Below are positions 8,257-16,061 of a stretch of DNA of 43,745 bases, piece after piece (position 1 is the stretch's first letter; the number at the start of each line of letters is the position of its first letter). A model generated the notes under the pieces. The model was not told the DNA's origin. It was given only the letters and a program-made list of their open reading frames with translations, and did no database searches. The translations under genes were made by a program, and so were the position numbers. The stretch comes from Azospirillum brasilense. Lineage in GTDB: Bacteria > Pseudomonadota > Alphaproteobacteria > Azospirillales > Azospirillaceae. Where the stretch lies: positions 1 through 43,745 of the forward strand of contig NZ_QLKQ01000066.1 of NCBI RefSeq assembly GCF_003349955.1. Direction: 5' to 3'.

Positions 8257-9621
8257 TCAGGTGCCGGTCATCTCCTCGACCCCGATGGCGTTGGTCAGGC
8301 TGGTGCCGTCCAGCACCGTCCCGTCGAGGTCCGCGCCGGTCAGGTCGGTGCCGGTCAGGTCGGCCTCGCTCAGATTGGCGCCGCGCAGGTCCGCCCCGGC
8401 GAGGTTGGCGCCGGACAGGTTCACCTTGCGCAGGTCGGCGTCCTTCAGGATGGCCATGCCCATGCGGGCGCGCTGCAGGTTGGCCCGCCAGACGTGGCTG
8501 CTCGACCCCTGGATGTGGACGGGGCCGAGCTGCGCCTCGGTGAGGTTGGCGCCGGTCAGGGTCGCCCGCTCGAAATTGACGCCGCGCAGATCGGCCCTGG
8601 TGAAGTTCACCTTGCGCAGATCCGACAGCGACAGGTCGGCGATGGCCAGCGAGGTGCCCATCATCGAGGCGCCGCGCAGCGTGATGCATTGCAGGATGCC
8701 GGCGGACAGGTTGATGCCGTCGAGCTTGCGCCCCGACAGGTCGAGCGAGGAGAGGTCGGCGCGCTTGCCGTCCTTGCCGCCGCTGTCGATCCAGGAGACG
8801 TGCAGGGTCAGGATGTTGCGCAGGTCGTCGTCCGGATTCTCCAGAACCTTCGCCATCACCGCGGCGGACAGGTTGGGGGAGCGGAGCTGGGCCGCGTCGA
8901 GGATGGCGCCGATCAGGTTGGCGTTGGTGAAGTTGGCGCGCCCGATGGCGCAGTTGGTCATCACCGCGCCGGACAGCCGGGCGCCGGACAGGTTGGCTTC
9001 CGACAGGTCGGCGTCGGTCAGGTCGCAGCCCGTCAGGTTGGAGTTCGTCAGGTTGGCGCGCATGAACTTGGTGCCGCGCAGGATCGCGTCGGTCAGGTCG
9101 GTCTGCATGACGAAGGCGTTCGCCACCTTGGCCCGCGACAGGTCGGCGCCGCGGATTACCGCCGCCGTCAGCTCCGAGGTCAGGACCGAATCCTCGAAAT
9201 TGTGCGGCATCATCTCGCCCGACGGGGTGTAGTGCAGCAGCGTGCCGTCGCGCAGGTCCACCTCCACCAGCATGGCTTCCGACAGCACGGCGCCGCGCAG
9301 GCAGGCGCCGCGCAGGTCGGCGCGGCGCAGATCGGCCTTCTCCAGGTTCGCCAGCCGCAGGTCGGCGGCGTAGAGGTTGGCGTTGGTCAGGTTGGCCCGG
9401 GTCAGCCGGGCGCTGAACAGCTTCGCCCCGGACAGGTCGGCGTCGGACAGGTCGATGCCGGACAGGTCCAGATGCGACAGGTCGCGCATCTTCAGATTCG
9501 CGCGCACACCGCCCGGCTGGCTTTTCCGGAAAGCCTGATGGCGGAGCAGGATCGTGTTCAGCTGACTCTGCGTCAGCTTCGTCCGCGGCGTGTTCGTTCC
9601 GAAGCCTTGCGCGGGGGGCAT
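8257..9621 (-). CDS. Pentapeptide-repeat protein
   Basis: 454 aa made almost entirely of A(D/N)LXX pentapeptides, in two blocks split by a non-repeat insert (around NPDDDLRNILTLHVSWIDSG). The family folds as a right-handed quadrilateral beta-helix; a few members mimic DNA and bind gyrase, but most have unknown roles. The length and the absence of a signal peptide or membrane segment suggest a large soluble cytoplasmic protein. An in-frame GTG at 9651 is an alternative start. Its 3' end faces the J-like gene, 13 nt away. Confidence 0.9.
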   Translation of the reverse strand: MPPAQGFGTNTPRTKLTQSQLNTILLRHQAFRKSQPGGVRANLKMRDLSHLDLSGIDLSDADLSGAKLFSARLTRANLTNANLYAADLRLANLEKADLRRADLRGACLRGAVLSEAMLVEVDLRDGTLLHYTPSGEMMPHNFEDSVLTSELTAAVIRGADLSRAKVANAFVMQTDLTDAILRGTKFMRANLTNSNLTGCDLTDADLSEANLSGARLSGAVMTNCAIGRANFTNANLIGAILDAAQLRSPNLSAAVMAKVLENPDDDLRNILTLHVSWIDSGGKDGKRADLSSLDLSGRKLDGINLSAGILQCITLRGASMMGTSLAIADLSLSDLRKVNFTRADLRGVNFERATLTGANLTEAQLGPVHIQGSSSHVWRANLQRARMGMAILKDADLRKVNLSGANLAGADLRGANLSEADLTGTDLTGADLDGTVLDGTSLTNAIGVEEMTGT

Positions 9622-9676
9622 CAGGGAAATCCCGGGTTGGAGTCGCGGCACACTCTAAAGGGGAGCCGCGAAGAAA

Positions 9677-9705
9677 AAGTTAACAATCGGTAACGCTTTA
9701 TTCAA
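9677..9705 (-). promoter_or_regulatory. Sigma-70-type promoter for the pentapeptide gene
   Basis: On the minus strand TTGAAT (9705-9700), a 17-nt spacer and TAACTT (9682-9677) form a good housekeeping promoter, giving a transcript start near 9670. It lies in a short AT-rich patch 27 to 50 nt upstream of the two candidate start codons. Confidence 0.55.
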
Positions 9706-9869
9706 GTACGCCTCGAATGCGTTCTATCGCGGGCGCTGGGCCGGGGCCGCAAAGCCCTTGGTTGTGTATGGAAATAGTGACCTTTTGCGCGCCGTTGCGC
9801 AAGAGGCTGCGCGCGGGCGGGCCGTCGCAGGGCAATCGCTTGAGATGGGGACGCCGCCCGGTCGGGGGC

Positions 9870-9980
9870 AAGATCGACACGGATTTCACGGATTTGAACA
9901 CGGATGGCACGGACGGACCCGTTCCAACCGCAAGCCGGACGCATCGGGCCGATCGGCTCCGTGAAATCCGTGTCGATCTT
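9870..9980. repeat. CACGGAT-type palindromic repeat, copy 1
   Basis: Two perfect 23-nt inverted arms (9870-9892 and 9958-9980) bracket 65 nt. The left arm and spacer carry a short irregular tandem of CACGGAT units. The transcript would form a long hairpin. A second member of the same family lies at 28044-28190, so this is an interspersed repeat and not part of ffh. No open reading frame is inside it. Confidence 0.85.
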
Positions 9981-10039
9981 GTCCGCGTCTTCGGCACACG
10001 GCGTTCGGGCGATTGCCCTGGCGGGCCGTCGCTGCGTTG

Positions 10040-10068
10040 TTGACTCCACCCCCGGCGATGCGTATGGT
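10040..10068 (+). promoter_or_regulatory. Probable ffh operon promoter
   Basis: TTGACT (10040-10045), exactly 17 nt, then TATGGT (10063-10068) gives a housekeeping promoter about 150 nt upstream of the ffh start. The remaining 9652-10221 stretch holds only this promoter, the divergent pentapeptide promoter and the palindromic repeat; I see no RNA gene in it. Confidence 0.55.
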
Positions 10069-10221
10069 CCGCCGACCTGCATCCGTCGAGCCATCGACCG
10101 GGTACCATCGGCCTGCGTGCCGAGGACCTCCGCCAGTCCGCGAGTTTCGCGCACTGGCTCGTTTGTGCTTGAGCCGATCGCGTTCGAGCGGATGGAGACC
10201 GAAACTGAGGACCGCTGACCC

Positions 10222-11589
10222 ATGTTCGATGGCCTGACCGGACGCCTGGGCGACATCTTCGACAAGCTGCGCCGCCGCGGCGCGCTGAGCGAGGAGGACG
10301 TCAACGCCGCGCTGCGCGAGGTGCGCGTGGCGCTGCTGGAGGCCGACGTCGCCCTGCCGGTGGTCAAGCAGTTCGTCAACCAGGTCAAGGAACGCGCGAT
10401 CGGCCAGGAGGTCCTGCGCTCGATCACCCCCGGCCAGCAGGTCATCAAGATCGTCCACGACAACCTCGTGGAGATGCTGGGGCAGGGCGAGGAGATCAAC
10501 CTCAACGCCGCCGCCCCCGTGCCGATCCTGATGGTCGGCCTGCAGGGCTCGGGCAAGACCACCAGCACCGCCAAGATCGCGCTGCGCCTGAAGAACCGGG
10601 ACCGCAAGAAGGTCCTGATGGCCTCGCTGGACGTGCGCCGCCCGGCGGCGCAGGAGCAGTTGAAGGTTCTCGGCGAGCAGACCGGCGTCGCCACGCTGCC
10701 GATCGTTCCCGGCCAGGACCCCGTCGCCATCGCCCGCCGCGCCATCGAGACCGGCCGGCGCGAAGGCTACGACGTGGTCATGCTCGACACCGCCGGCCGA
10801 CTGTCCATCGACGAGGAGTTGATGGCCGAGGTCGCGGCCGTGCGCGACGCGACCAGGCCGGCGGAGACGCTGCTGGTCGCCGACGCCATGACCGGCCAGG
10901 ACGCGGTGACGGTCGCCACCAACTTCAACGACAAGGTCGGCATCACCGGCATCCTGCTGACCCGCGTGGACGGCGACGCCCGCGGCGGTGCCGCCCTGTC
11001 GATGCGCCAGATCACCGGCAAGCCGATCAAGCTGCTGGGCATGGGCGAGAAGATCGACGCCCTGGAGGCCTTCCACCCCGACCGCATCGCCGGCCGCATC
11101 CTCGGCATGGGCGACGTCGTGTCGCTGGTCGAGAAGGCCGCCGAGACCATCGACAAGGAAGAGGCCGAGAAGCTCGCCCGCAAGATGGAGAAGGGCCAGG
11201 GCTTCGACCTCGACGACATGGCCTCCCAGCTCAAGCAGCTGCGCAAGATGGGCGGCATGTCCGGCCTGATGGGCATGCTGCCGGGCATCGGCAAGATCAA
11301 GAACCAGCTCAAGGACGCGAACATCGACGACGGGATGATCAAGCGCCAGGAGGCGATCATCTCTTCGATGACGAAGAAGGAGCGCAAGCACCCCGAGCTC
11401 ATCAAGGCGTCGCGCCGCAAGCGCATCGCCGCCGGCTCCGGCACCAGCGTGCAGGAGGTGAACAAGCTGCTCAAGCAGTACGACACCATGCGCGGCATGA
11501 TGAAGCAGGTGCAGAAGCTGGGGCAGAAGGGGCTGATGCGCCACGGGCTGCAGAGCCTCCTGCCGAAGAATTTCCGGGGACCAACCTGA
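10222..11589 (+). CDS. ffh: Signal recognition particle protein Ffh (SRP54)
   Basis: 455 aa, the normal length. Ffh binds 4.5S RNA and the signal sequences of nascent membrane proteins and docks with FtsY. The N domain is followed by the GTPase G domain (GLQGSGKTT, DTAGRLSIDEELM, TRVDGDARGG) and a methionine-rich M domain (MGGMSGLMGMLPGIGKIK; RKRIAAGSGTSVQEVN binds the RNA). It heads the ffh-rpsP-rimM-trmD-rplS operon, an order conserved widely in Proteobacteria. Confidence 0.98.
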   Translation: MFDGLTGRLGDIFDKLRRRGALSEEDVNAALREVRVALLEADVALPVVKQFVNQVKERAIGQEVLRSITPGQQVIKIVHDNLVEMLGQGEEINLNAAAPVPILMVGLQGSGKTTSTAKIALRLKNRDRKKVLMASLDVRRPAAQEQLKVLGEQTGVATLPIVPGQDPVAIARRAIETGRREGYDVVMLDTAGRLSIDEELMAEVAAVRDATRPAETLLVADAMTGQDAVTVATNFNDKVGITGILLTRVDGDARGGAALSMRQITGKPIKLLGMGEKIDALEAFHPDRIAGRILGMGDVVSLVEKAAETIDKEEAEKLARKMEKGQGFDLDDMASQLKQLRKMGGMSGLMGMLPGIGKIKNQLKDANIDDGMIKRQEAIISSMTKKERKHPELIKASRRKRIAAGSGTSVQEVNKLLKQYDTMRGMMKQVQKLGQKGLMRHGLQSLLPKNFRGPT

Positions 11590-11671
11590 TCCCCGGCGAA
11601 AGCAACCGCGCGATGAGCGCGATCATGTTCAACCGCCTATCAAGCGACTACACCAAGGAAGCGACTGTCCC

Positions 11672-12025
11672 ATGTCCCTGAAGATCCGTCTCGCCCGTGG
11701 CGGCGCCAAGAAGCGCCCGTTCTACTCGATCGTCGTTGCCGACGCCCGCAGCCCGCGCGACGGCCGCTTCATCGAGAAGATCGGCACCTACAACCCGATG
11801 CTGCCGCGCGAGCATGAGCAGCGCATCGTCCTGGACGCCGAGCGCGCCAAGCATTGGCTGTCGGTCGGCGGCCAGCCGACGGACCGCGTCGCCCTGTTCC
11901 TGGCGAACGCCGGCCTGATCGCCAAGCCGGAAATCCGCGAGACCCCGAAGAAGTCCGCCCCGAAGGCCAAGGCGCAGGAGCGTCTGAAGGCCGAGGCCGC
12001 CGCCAAGGCCGCCGCCGAGGGCTGA
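11672..12025 (+). CDS. rpsP: 30S ribosomal protein bS16
   Basis: 117 aa. bS16 is needed for 30S assembly. The conserved start MSLKIRLARGGAKKRPFY and the YNPMLP segment identify it. The alanine/lysine-rich tail (about 90-117) is longer than in E. coli bS16 and is common in alphaproteobacteria. It sits 82 nt after ffh. Confidence 0.98.
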   Translation: MSLKIRLARGGAKKRPFYSIVVADARSPRDGRFIEKIGTYNPMLPREHEQRIVLDAERAKHWLSVGGQPTDRVALFLANAGLIAKPEIRETPKKSAPKAKAQERLKAEAAAKAAAEG

Positions 12026-12058
12026 TAAGGATCGGCGTCGGCCCCCTCCCTCCCGCGC

Positions 12059-12148
12059 TTGCGCGCGGGTCCCTCCCTCCCCCGCCTTTGGCGGTGGAGG
12101 GCTGAGATTCCCTCCCTCGCCGAAGGCGGGGGAGGGGTAGGGAGGGGG
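12059..12148. repeat. Nested GC-rich palindrome between rpsP and rimM
   Basis: CCCTCCCTCCCCCGCC with a short TTTGGCG turn is followed by a second inverted copy ending GGCGGGGGAGGGG. Each half can fold on itself, and the two halves can pair with each other. It lies inside an essential operon, where it could act as an mRNA-stability or attenuation structure. Related elements occur at 1-50 and 29789-29810. Confidence 0.7.
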
Positions 12149-12181
12149 CAAGTGACGCCCCGCAACGCACACGCTCAAGCC

Positions 12182-12778
12182 ATGTCCACAAAAGTCTGCG
12201 TCGGCCAATTCGCCGGGGCGCACGGCGTCCGCGGCCTCGTGAAGGTGAAAAGCTTCACCGAGGATGCGGCGGCCGTGGCGTCCTACGGCCCCCTCTCGGA
12301 CGAGCGGGGTGCCCGGCGCTTCGCGCTGACGCTTCAGGGCACCATGAAGGAACTGTTCCTGGTCCGCGTCGATGGCATCGCCACGCGCGAACAGGCGCAG
12401 GAACTGACCGGTGTCCGGCTCTATGTGGACCGTTCCGCCCTGCCCGAGACGGAGGACGAGGACGAGTTCTACCACGCCGACCTGATCGGGCTGCGTGCGG
12501 AACTCGCCGACGGCACCGTCTGGGGCACGGTGAAGGCGCTGTACGACTTCGGAGCCGGTGACGTGCTGGAGATCCGCACCGAATCGGGGCCGCTGGAGAT
12601 GCTGCCCTTCACCCGCGCCTGCGTTCCGGTGGTCGATGTGAAGGGAGGCCGCGTCGTGGTCGATCTTCCCGCGGTCATCGAGGCGCGCGAAGGCGGGGCG
12701 GAAGAGGACGGAGAGGCCGCGCCGGAGGGCGCGGATGTCGCTGAAGACGACGTTGAGAACAAGGGAACCCGCCCGTGA
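12182..12778 (+). CDS. rimM: Ribosome maturation factor RimM
   Basis: 198 aa. RimM binds uS19 and helps the 30S head mature. The N-terminal RimM domain begins CVGQFAGAHGVRGLVKVKSF and is followed by a PRC-barrel (around EFYHADLIGLRAELADG to MLPFTRACVPVVD). The acidic tail (about 170-198) is extended beyond the usual length. Its TGA overlaps the GTG of trmD by 4 nt, so the two are translationally coupled. Confidence 0.96.
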   Translation: MSTKVCVGQFAGAHGVRGLVKVKSFTEDAAAVASYGPLSDERGARRFALTLQGTMKELFLVRVDGIATREQAQELTGVRLYVDRSALPETEDEDEFYHADLIGLRAELADGTVWGTVKALYDFGAGDVLEIRTESGPLEMLPFTRACVPVVDVKGGRVVVDLPAVIEAREGGAEEDGEAAPEGADVAEDDVENKGTRP

Positions 12779-13575
12779 ATCACGGCGCTTCCGGTTCTCT
12801 TGCCTGGACGGCCAAGGTTCTGACGCTGTTCCCGGAGATGTTTCCGGGTCCGCTGGGGCTCAGCCTCGCGGGAAAGGCGCTGGAAAATGGAGTCTGGGCG
12901 TTGGAATCAGTGGACATCCGCTCGTTCGCGCGCGATAAACACCGCTCCGTCGACGACACCCCCTTCGGCGGAGGGGCCGGCATGGTCATGCGGCCCGACG
13001 TGCTGGACGCGGCTCTGACCGCGACGGCGGGTCCTCCGGGCACTCCTGGACGCGGACGGGCGATCTACCTGTCGCCTCGCGGACGGGTGCTCGACCAGGA
13101 GCTGGTCAAGGAGCTGGCGGCCACCCCGGTGGTCACCCTGCTCTGCGGCCGGTACGAAGGGGTGGATGAGCGGGTGCTGGACGCGCACGGCCTTGAGGAG
13201 GTCAGCCTCGGGGATTTCGTGCTGTCCGGCGGCGAAACCGCCGCCCTGTGCCTGATCGACGCCGTGGTGCGCTTGCTCCCCGGTGTCATGGGCAATGTGG
13301 AGACGGCGGGCGAGGAAAGTTTCGAACGGGGGTTGCTCGAATACCCCCACTACACCCGGCCCGCGGTCTGGACCGACGGGCAGGGTGTGGAACGGTCGGT
13401 TCCGGACATCCTGTTGTCCGGCCACCACGAGAAGGTTCGCGCCTGGCGGCTCGCCGAGGCGGAGCGGATCACCCAGGCCCGGCGACCGGACCTGTGGGAC
13501 CGCTACGAGGCGGGCAAGAAGGCCGAGGGTCAGATTGGGAAACGGGGTCGCCGGCGCGGCCCGAAACCAGAGTGA
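12775..13575 (+). CDS. trmD: tRNA (guanine-N1)-methyltransferase TrmD
   Basis: 266 aa SPOUT methyltransferase that makes m1G37 in tRNAs and so prevents +1 frameshifting. The start is a GTG inside the rimM stop (GTGA overlap). Seen motifs are KVLTLFPEMFPGPL at the N terminus, DDTPFGGGAGMVM, and the S-adenosylmethionine knot LLCGRYEGVDERV with LSGGETAAL. A basic C-terminal tail (GKRGRRRGPKPE) adds about 15 residues. Confidence 0.97.
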   Translation: MNHGASGSLAWTAKVLTLFPEMFPGPLGLSLAGKALENGVWALESVDIRSFARDKHRSVDDTPFGGGAGMVMRPDVLDAALTATAGPPGTPGRGRAIYLSPRGRVLDQELVKELAATPVVTLLCGRYEGVDERVLDAHGLEEVSLGDFVLSGGETAALCLIDAVVRLLPGVMGNVETAGEESFERGLLEYPHYTRPAVWTDGQGVERSVPDILLSGHHEKVRAWRLAEAERITQARRPDLWDRYEAGKKAEGQIGKRGRRRGPKPE

Positions 13576-13615
13576 CGGTCCGCCGCGAGGCGCACCGATG
13601 GAAAGGGGTAGTGTC

Positions 13616-14011
13616 ATGAACCTGTTGCAGCAGCTCGAGCAGGAGCAGATCGAGAAGGCCCTCGGTGGCAAGACCATTCCTGTGTTCTCGCCGGGCGACA
13701 CCGTCCGCGTGAACGTGAAGGTGGTCGAGGGCACGCGCGAGCGTGTCCAGGCTTACGAGGGCGTCGTGATCGCCCGCCGGAACGCCGGCGTGAATTCGTC
13801 CTTCACCGTCCGCAAGATCAGCTACGGCGAGGGTGTGGAGCGCGTGTTTCCGCTCTACTCCCCGCGTCTGGAGTCGATCGAGCTGGTCCGCAAGGGCGCC
13901 GTCCGCCGCGCCAAGCTGTACTATCTGCGCGACCGTCGCGGCAAGTCGGCCCGTATCGCCGAGCGCACGACCGGCCGCGGCATGAACAACACGAAGGCCG
14001 CCGCGGAGTAA
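13616..14011 (+). CDS. rplS: 50S ribosomal protein bL19
   Basis: 131 aa. bL19 lies at the 30S-50S interface. MNLLQQLEQEQ at the start and FSPGDTVRVNVKVVEGTRERVQAYEG are characteristic. Last gene of the ffh operon, followed by a strong terminator. The ATG at 13616 has an upstream GAAAGGGG ribosome site. Confidence 0.98.
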   Translation: MNLLQQLEQEQIEKALGGKTIPVFSPGDTVRVNVKVVEGTRERVQAYEGVVIARRNAGVNSSFTVRKISYGEGVERVFPLYSPRLESIELVRKGAVRRAKLYYLRDRRGKSARIAERTTGRGMNNTKAAAE

Positions 14012-14045
14012 TCCGGCGCCCTTTCGTTCGGTACGCCTGAACCAG

Positions 14046-14073
14046 CACCCGCCCGGAGCGATCCGGGCGGGTG
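14046..14073 (+). terminator. Intrinsic terminator of the ffh-rplS operon
   Basis: A perfect 12-bp stem (CACCCGCCCGGA / TCCGGGCGGGTG) with a 4-nt GCGA loop, followed by TTTGG. It is placed 35 nt after the rplS stop and is the clearest terminator of the operon. Confidence 0.9.
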
Positions 14074-14104
14074 TTTGGCGTTGGGCTTTAAGCGGTTTTT
14101 TTTA

Positions 14105-14584
14105 TCAACAACCCCGTCGATTGGCTTCCCAATCCACGGGGTCGTAGTTGATCGCGTCGAAGCTATAGGTCGGGGTGCTCGGCTGAGGATTGATGTATGG
14201 ATCGCATCCGGGAACTTTTCCGTAGATGTATCCAGCAATATACCTATGGTTCCCTTCGATTATCACTCCATCCGCAACTTTGATATTGGGTGCGGTGCGG
14301 CCTTGGCCGAGTAAGGCAATGTAACGGTTTATGATTGGAATGCTGACATTGAACTGCTTCGTCCGAAGTGGGGCGTTCATCATCTTGAGTTTCATCTCTG
14401 TGCCGCTATAGGTTCTCATCGCAAATTCCTCATAGCAATTAGGGAATTTGATAATAGGAGTATTGAAAGGCGGCTTCAACGCGGTTTTGCCTGACCAAAA
14501 CTGCATCTGAATGCCAGATGGGAATCGTGCGTTTGTATTCTGAAATTGTATTGTTGAAAAGCTTCCCAAGGCGATGAAAAACAA
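14105..14584 (-). CDS. Orphan ParB-like toxin-type domain, AT-rich
   Basis: Up to 159 aa (TTG start at 14584; an ATG at 14506 would give 133 aa), with much lower GC than its neighbours. The C-terminal 90 residues look like the ParB-like nuclease domain found at the ends of polymorphic toxins: FNVSIPIINRYIALLGQG, then VIIEGNHRYIAG, then a DPVDW near the end. Full toxins carry long secretion and repeat domains, absent here, and no immunity gene lies between it and the rplS terminator. It begins directly at the EamA stop codon. It is either a solitary acquired module or the remnant of a larger gene; activity is unproven. Confidence 0.55.
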   Translation of the reverse strand: MFFIALGSFSTIQFQNTNARFPSGIQMQFWSGKTALKPPFNTPIIKFPNCYEEFAMRTYSGTEMKLKMMNAPLRTKQFNVSIPIINRYIALLGQGRTAPNIKVADGVIIEGNHRYIAGYIYGKVPGCDPYINPQPSTPTYSFDAINYDPVDWEANRRGC

Positions 14585-14589
14585 CCTCT

Positions 14590-15519
14590 TTACCGTGCCC
14601 GCATCGTCGTCAGGATTCCCGCGCCAATCAGCGCCACCGCGACCAGCACGCCGGCGGTCAGCGGCTCGCCCATAAAGACCGCGCTCAGCAGCAGGGCGGT
14701 GACGGGGACGAGGCAGATGATCTGCCCGGCCTGGGCCGCCGGCATCGCGGTCAGCGACTTCGCCCACCACCAGAAGCACAGCCCCGTGGCGATCACCCAG
14801 TTGAAGGCCAGGACGGTGCCCAGCGCGGGCGTCCAGTGGATCGGCCGGGCGTGCTCCGCCGCCAGGGTCAGAGGCGCGGTCGCCACGGCGCTGACGGCGA
14901 TCTGCCAAAAGGTCTGGGTCCAGAAGGGCGTGCGCCAGCCGCCGCGACGACGACGGTAGACGGTGGCGCCCAGCGCCCAGCTCAGCGCACAGGCGAGCAG
15001 CAGCCCGTTGCCGAGCAGAACCGCCGGGTCGCTCCAGTCCAGCAGGGCCGGGTTGAAGAAGACGAGGACGCCGGCGAAGGTCAGCAGCGCGCCGATCACC
15101 CGACCGCGCGTGAAGCGCTCCCCGGCGAGCAGCACGCCCAACGGCAGCGCCCACATCTGCATGGTGTAGGCCAGCACCGCAGCCCGCCCCGGCGGCACCA
15201 CCCGCAGCGCGATGGAGCTGAGGTCCAGCATGCCGGCGATCTGGAGTAGCCCGACGAGGGCCAGCGGCCAGCGCTCCCCCGGCGGCGGCAGGAGGGGGAA
15301 GCGCAGCACCCGCGACAGCAGGGCCAGCACCGCCGCCGCCCCGGCGAAACGGAGAAGGCAGAAGGTCAGCGGCCCGATGTCGGACAGGGCCAGCTTCATC
15401 AGGGGCCAGTTGGCGCCCCAGAACAGCACGATTCCCGCAAGTTGCGCGTAGACCACGGTGCCCGGACCGCCCACGGGTCCCTGGCCGGCCGCGGCGTGTG
15501 GCATGGCCCGATCCGCCAT
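14590..15519 (-). CDS. EamA/DMT-family transporter
   Basis: 309 aa with ten predicted membrane helices formed by two EamA repeats (the first begins near YAQLAGIVLFWGANWPLMK, the second after RVIGALLTFAGVLVFFN). Members export small metabolites such as amino acids or nucleobase analogues; the substrate here cannot be told. The start at 15519 was chosen because a GGGAGGA ribosome site lies 5 nt upstream; an upstream ATG would add ten residues. Confidence 0.9.
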   Translation of the reverse strand: MADRAMPHAAAGQGPVGGPGTVVYAQLAGIVLFWGANWPLMKLALSDIGPLTFCLLRFAGAAAVLALLSRVLRFPLLPPPGERWPLALVGLLQIAGMLDLSSIALRVVPPGRAAVLAYTMQMWALPLGVLLAGERFTRGRVIGALLTFAGVLVFFNPALLDWSDPAVLLGNGLLLACALSWALGATVYRRRRGGWRTPFWTQTFWQIAVSAVATAPLTLAAEHARPIHWTPALGTVLAFNWVIATGLCFWWWAKSLTAMPAAQAGQIICLVPVTALLLSAVFMGEPLTAGVLVAVALIGAGILTTMRAR

Positions 15520-15615
15520 GAATCCTCCCAACCCTGAATTTTGCCGCATCCTACGGCGCGGGTGGGGGCGGGAGGTCTGCGTTCCCGGTGCGGCAGCCCC
15601 GCGAGGGGGCCGGCG

Positions 15616-15813
15616 TTACGGCGTGGTGCCGGTGGAGAAGCCGGTGAAGACCTGGATGCCGAACCAGCCGCCGATGGCGAACAGCACCAGAAGGATCATG
15701 GTGGTGGCGATGGCGATGTTGGTCTGGCGGATGCGCCGGCAGTTCGGGCAGCCGGGAAGCTCGGCGGGATACGGCCGTTCGCAGCGTTCACAGCGGACAG
15801 TGGGGTCCGTCAC
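15616..15813 (-). CDS. Small zinc-ribbon membrane protein
   Basis: 65 aa. Two Cys pairs (CERCERPYPAELPGCPNC) form a zinc-ribbon-like knuckle, followed by one membrane helix (IAIATTMILLVLFAIGGWFG). A GTG start with AAGGG seven nt upstream is preferred over in-frame ATG codons further upstream. Function unknown; a small membrane-anchored adaptor is possible. Confidence 0.65.
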   Translation of the reverse strand: MTDPTVRCERCERPYPAELPGCPNCRRIRQTNIAIATTMILLVLFAIGGWFGIQVFTGFSTGTTP

Positions 15814-15957
15814 GGGATGACCCTTCATGGAATGGGGCAAAGGAGATCGGTGGGCGGACGCTACCATAAGGAGCGCCTTCCCCGCCAGCCGATGGGCGGC
15901 GCGGGGAGGCTGCGATTTTTCGCTGCGGGACGAGGGGTGTTTTCCACAGGCTCGGCC

Positions 15958-15986
15958 TTGTCCTGGTTGAAAGAGACGGCTATTGT
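15958..15986 (+). promoter_or_regulatory. Probable leuC promoter
   Basis: TTGTCC, a 17-nt spacer and TATTGT form a housekeeping promoter; the transcript would start near 15993. The leader before leuC is about 70 nt, begins with a small GTGCGG/CCGCAC dyad (15985-16004) and has no leucine-rich leader peptide that I can see. Confidence 0.55.
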
Positions 15987-16061
15987 GCGGCCCTCTTACC
16001 GCACGCTTCGTTCGTCCGGTCTGTGGTTTGCGAGAGAGAATTGCCGCGAGAGAGAGTTGCT

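Noticed and set aside
9652..10221. Possible 4.5S, 6S or tmRNA gene upstream of ffh
   Set aside because: No conserved core or tRNA-like ends were found; the hairpin is explained by the CACGGAT inverted repeat.
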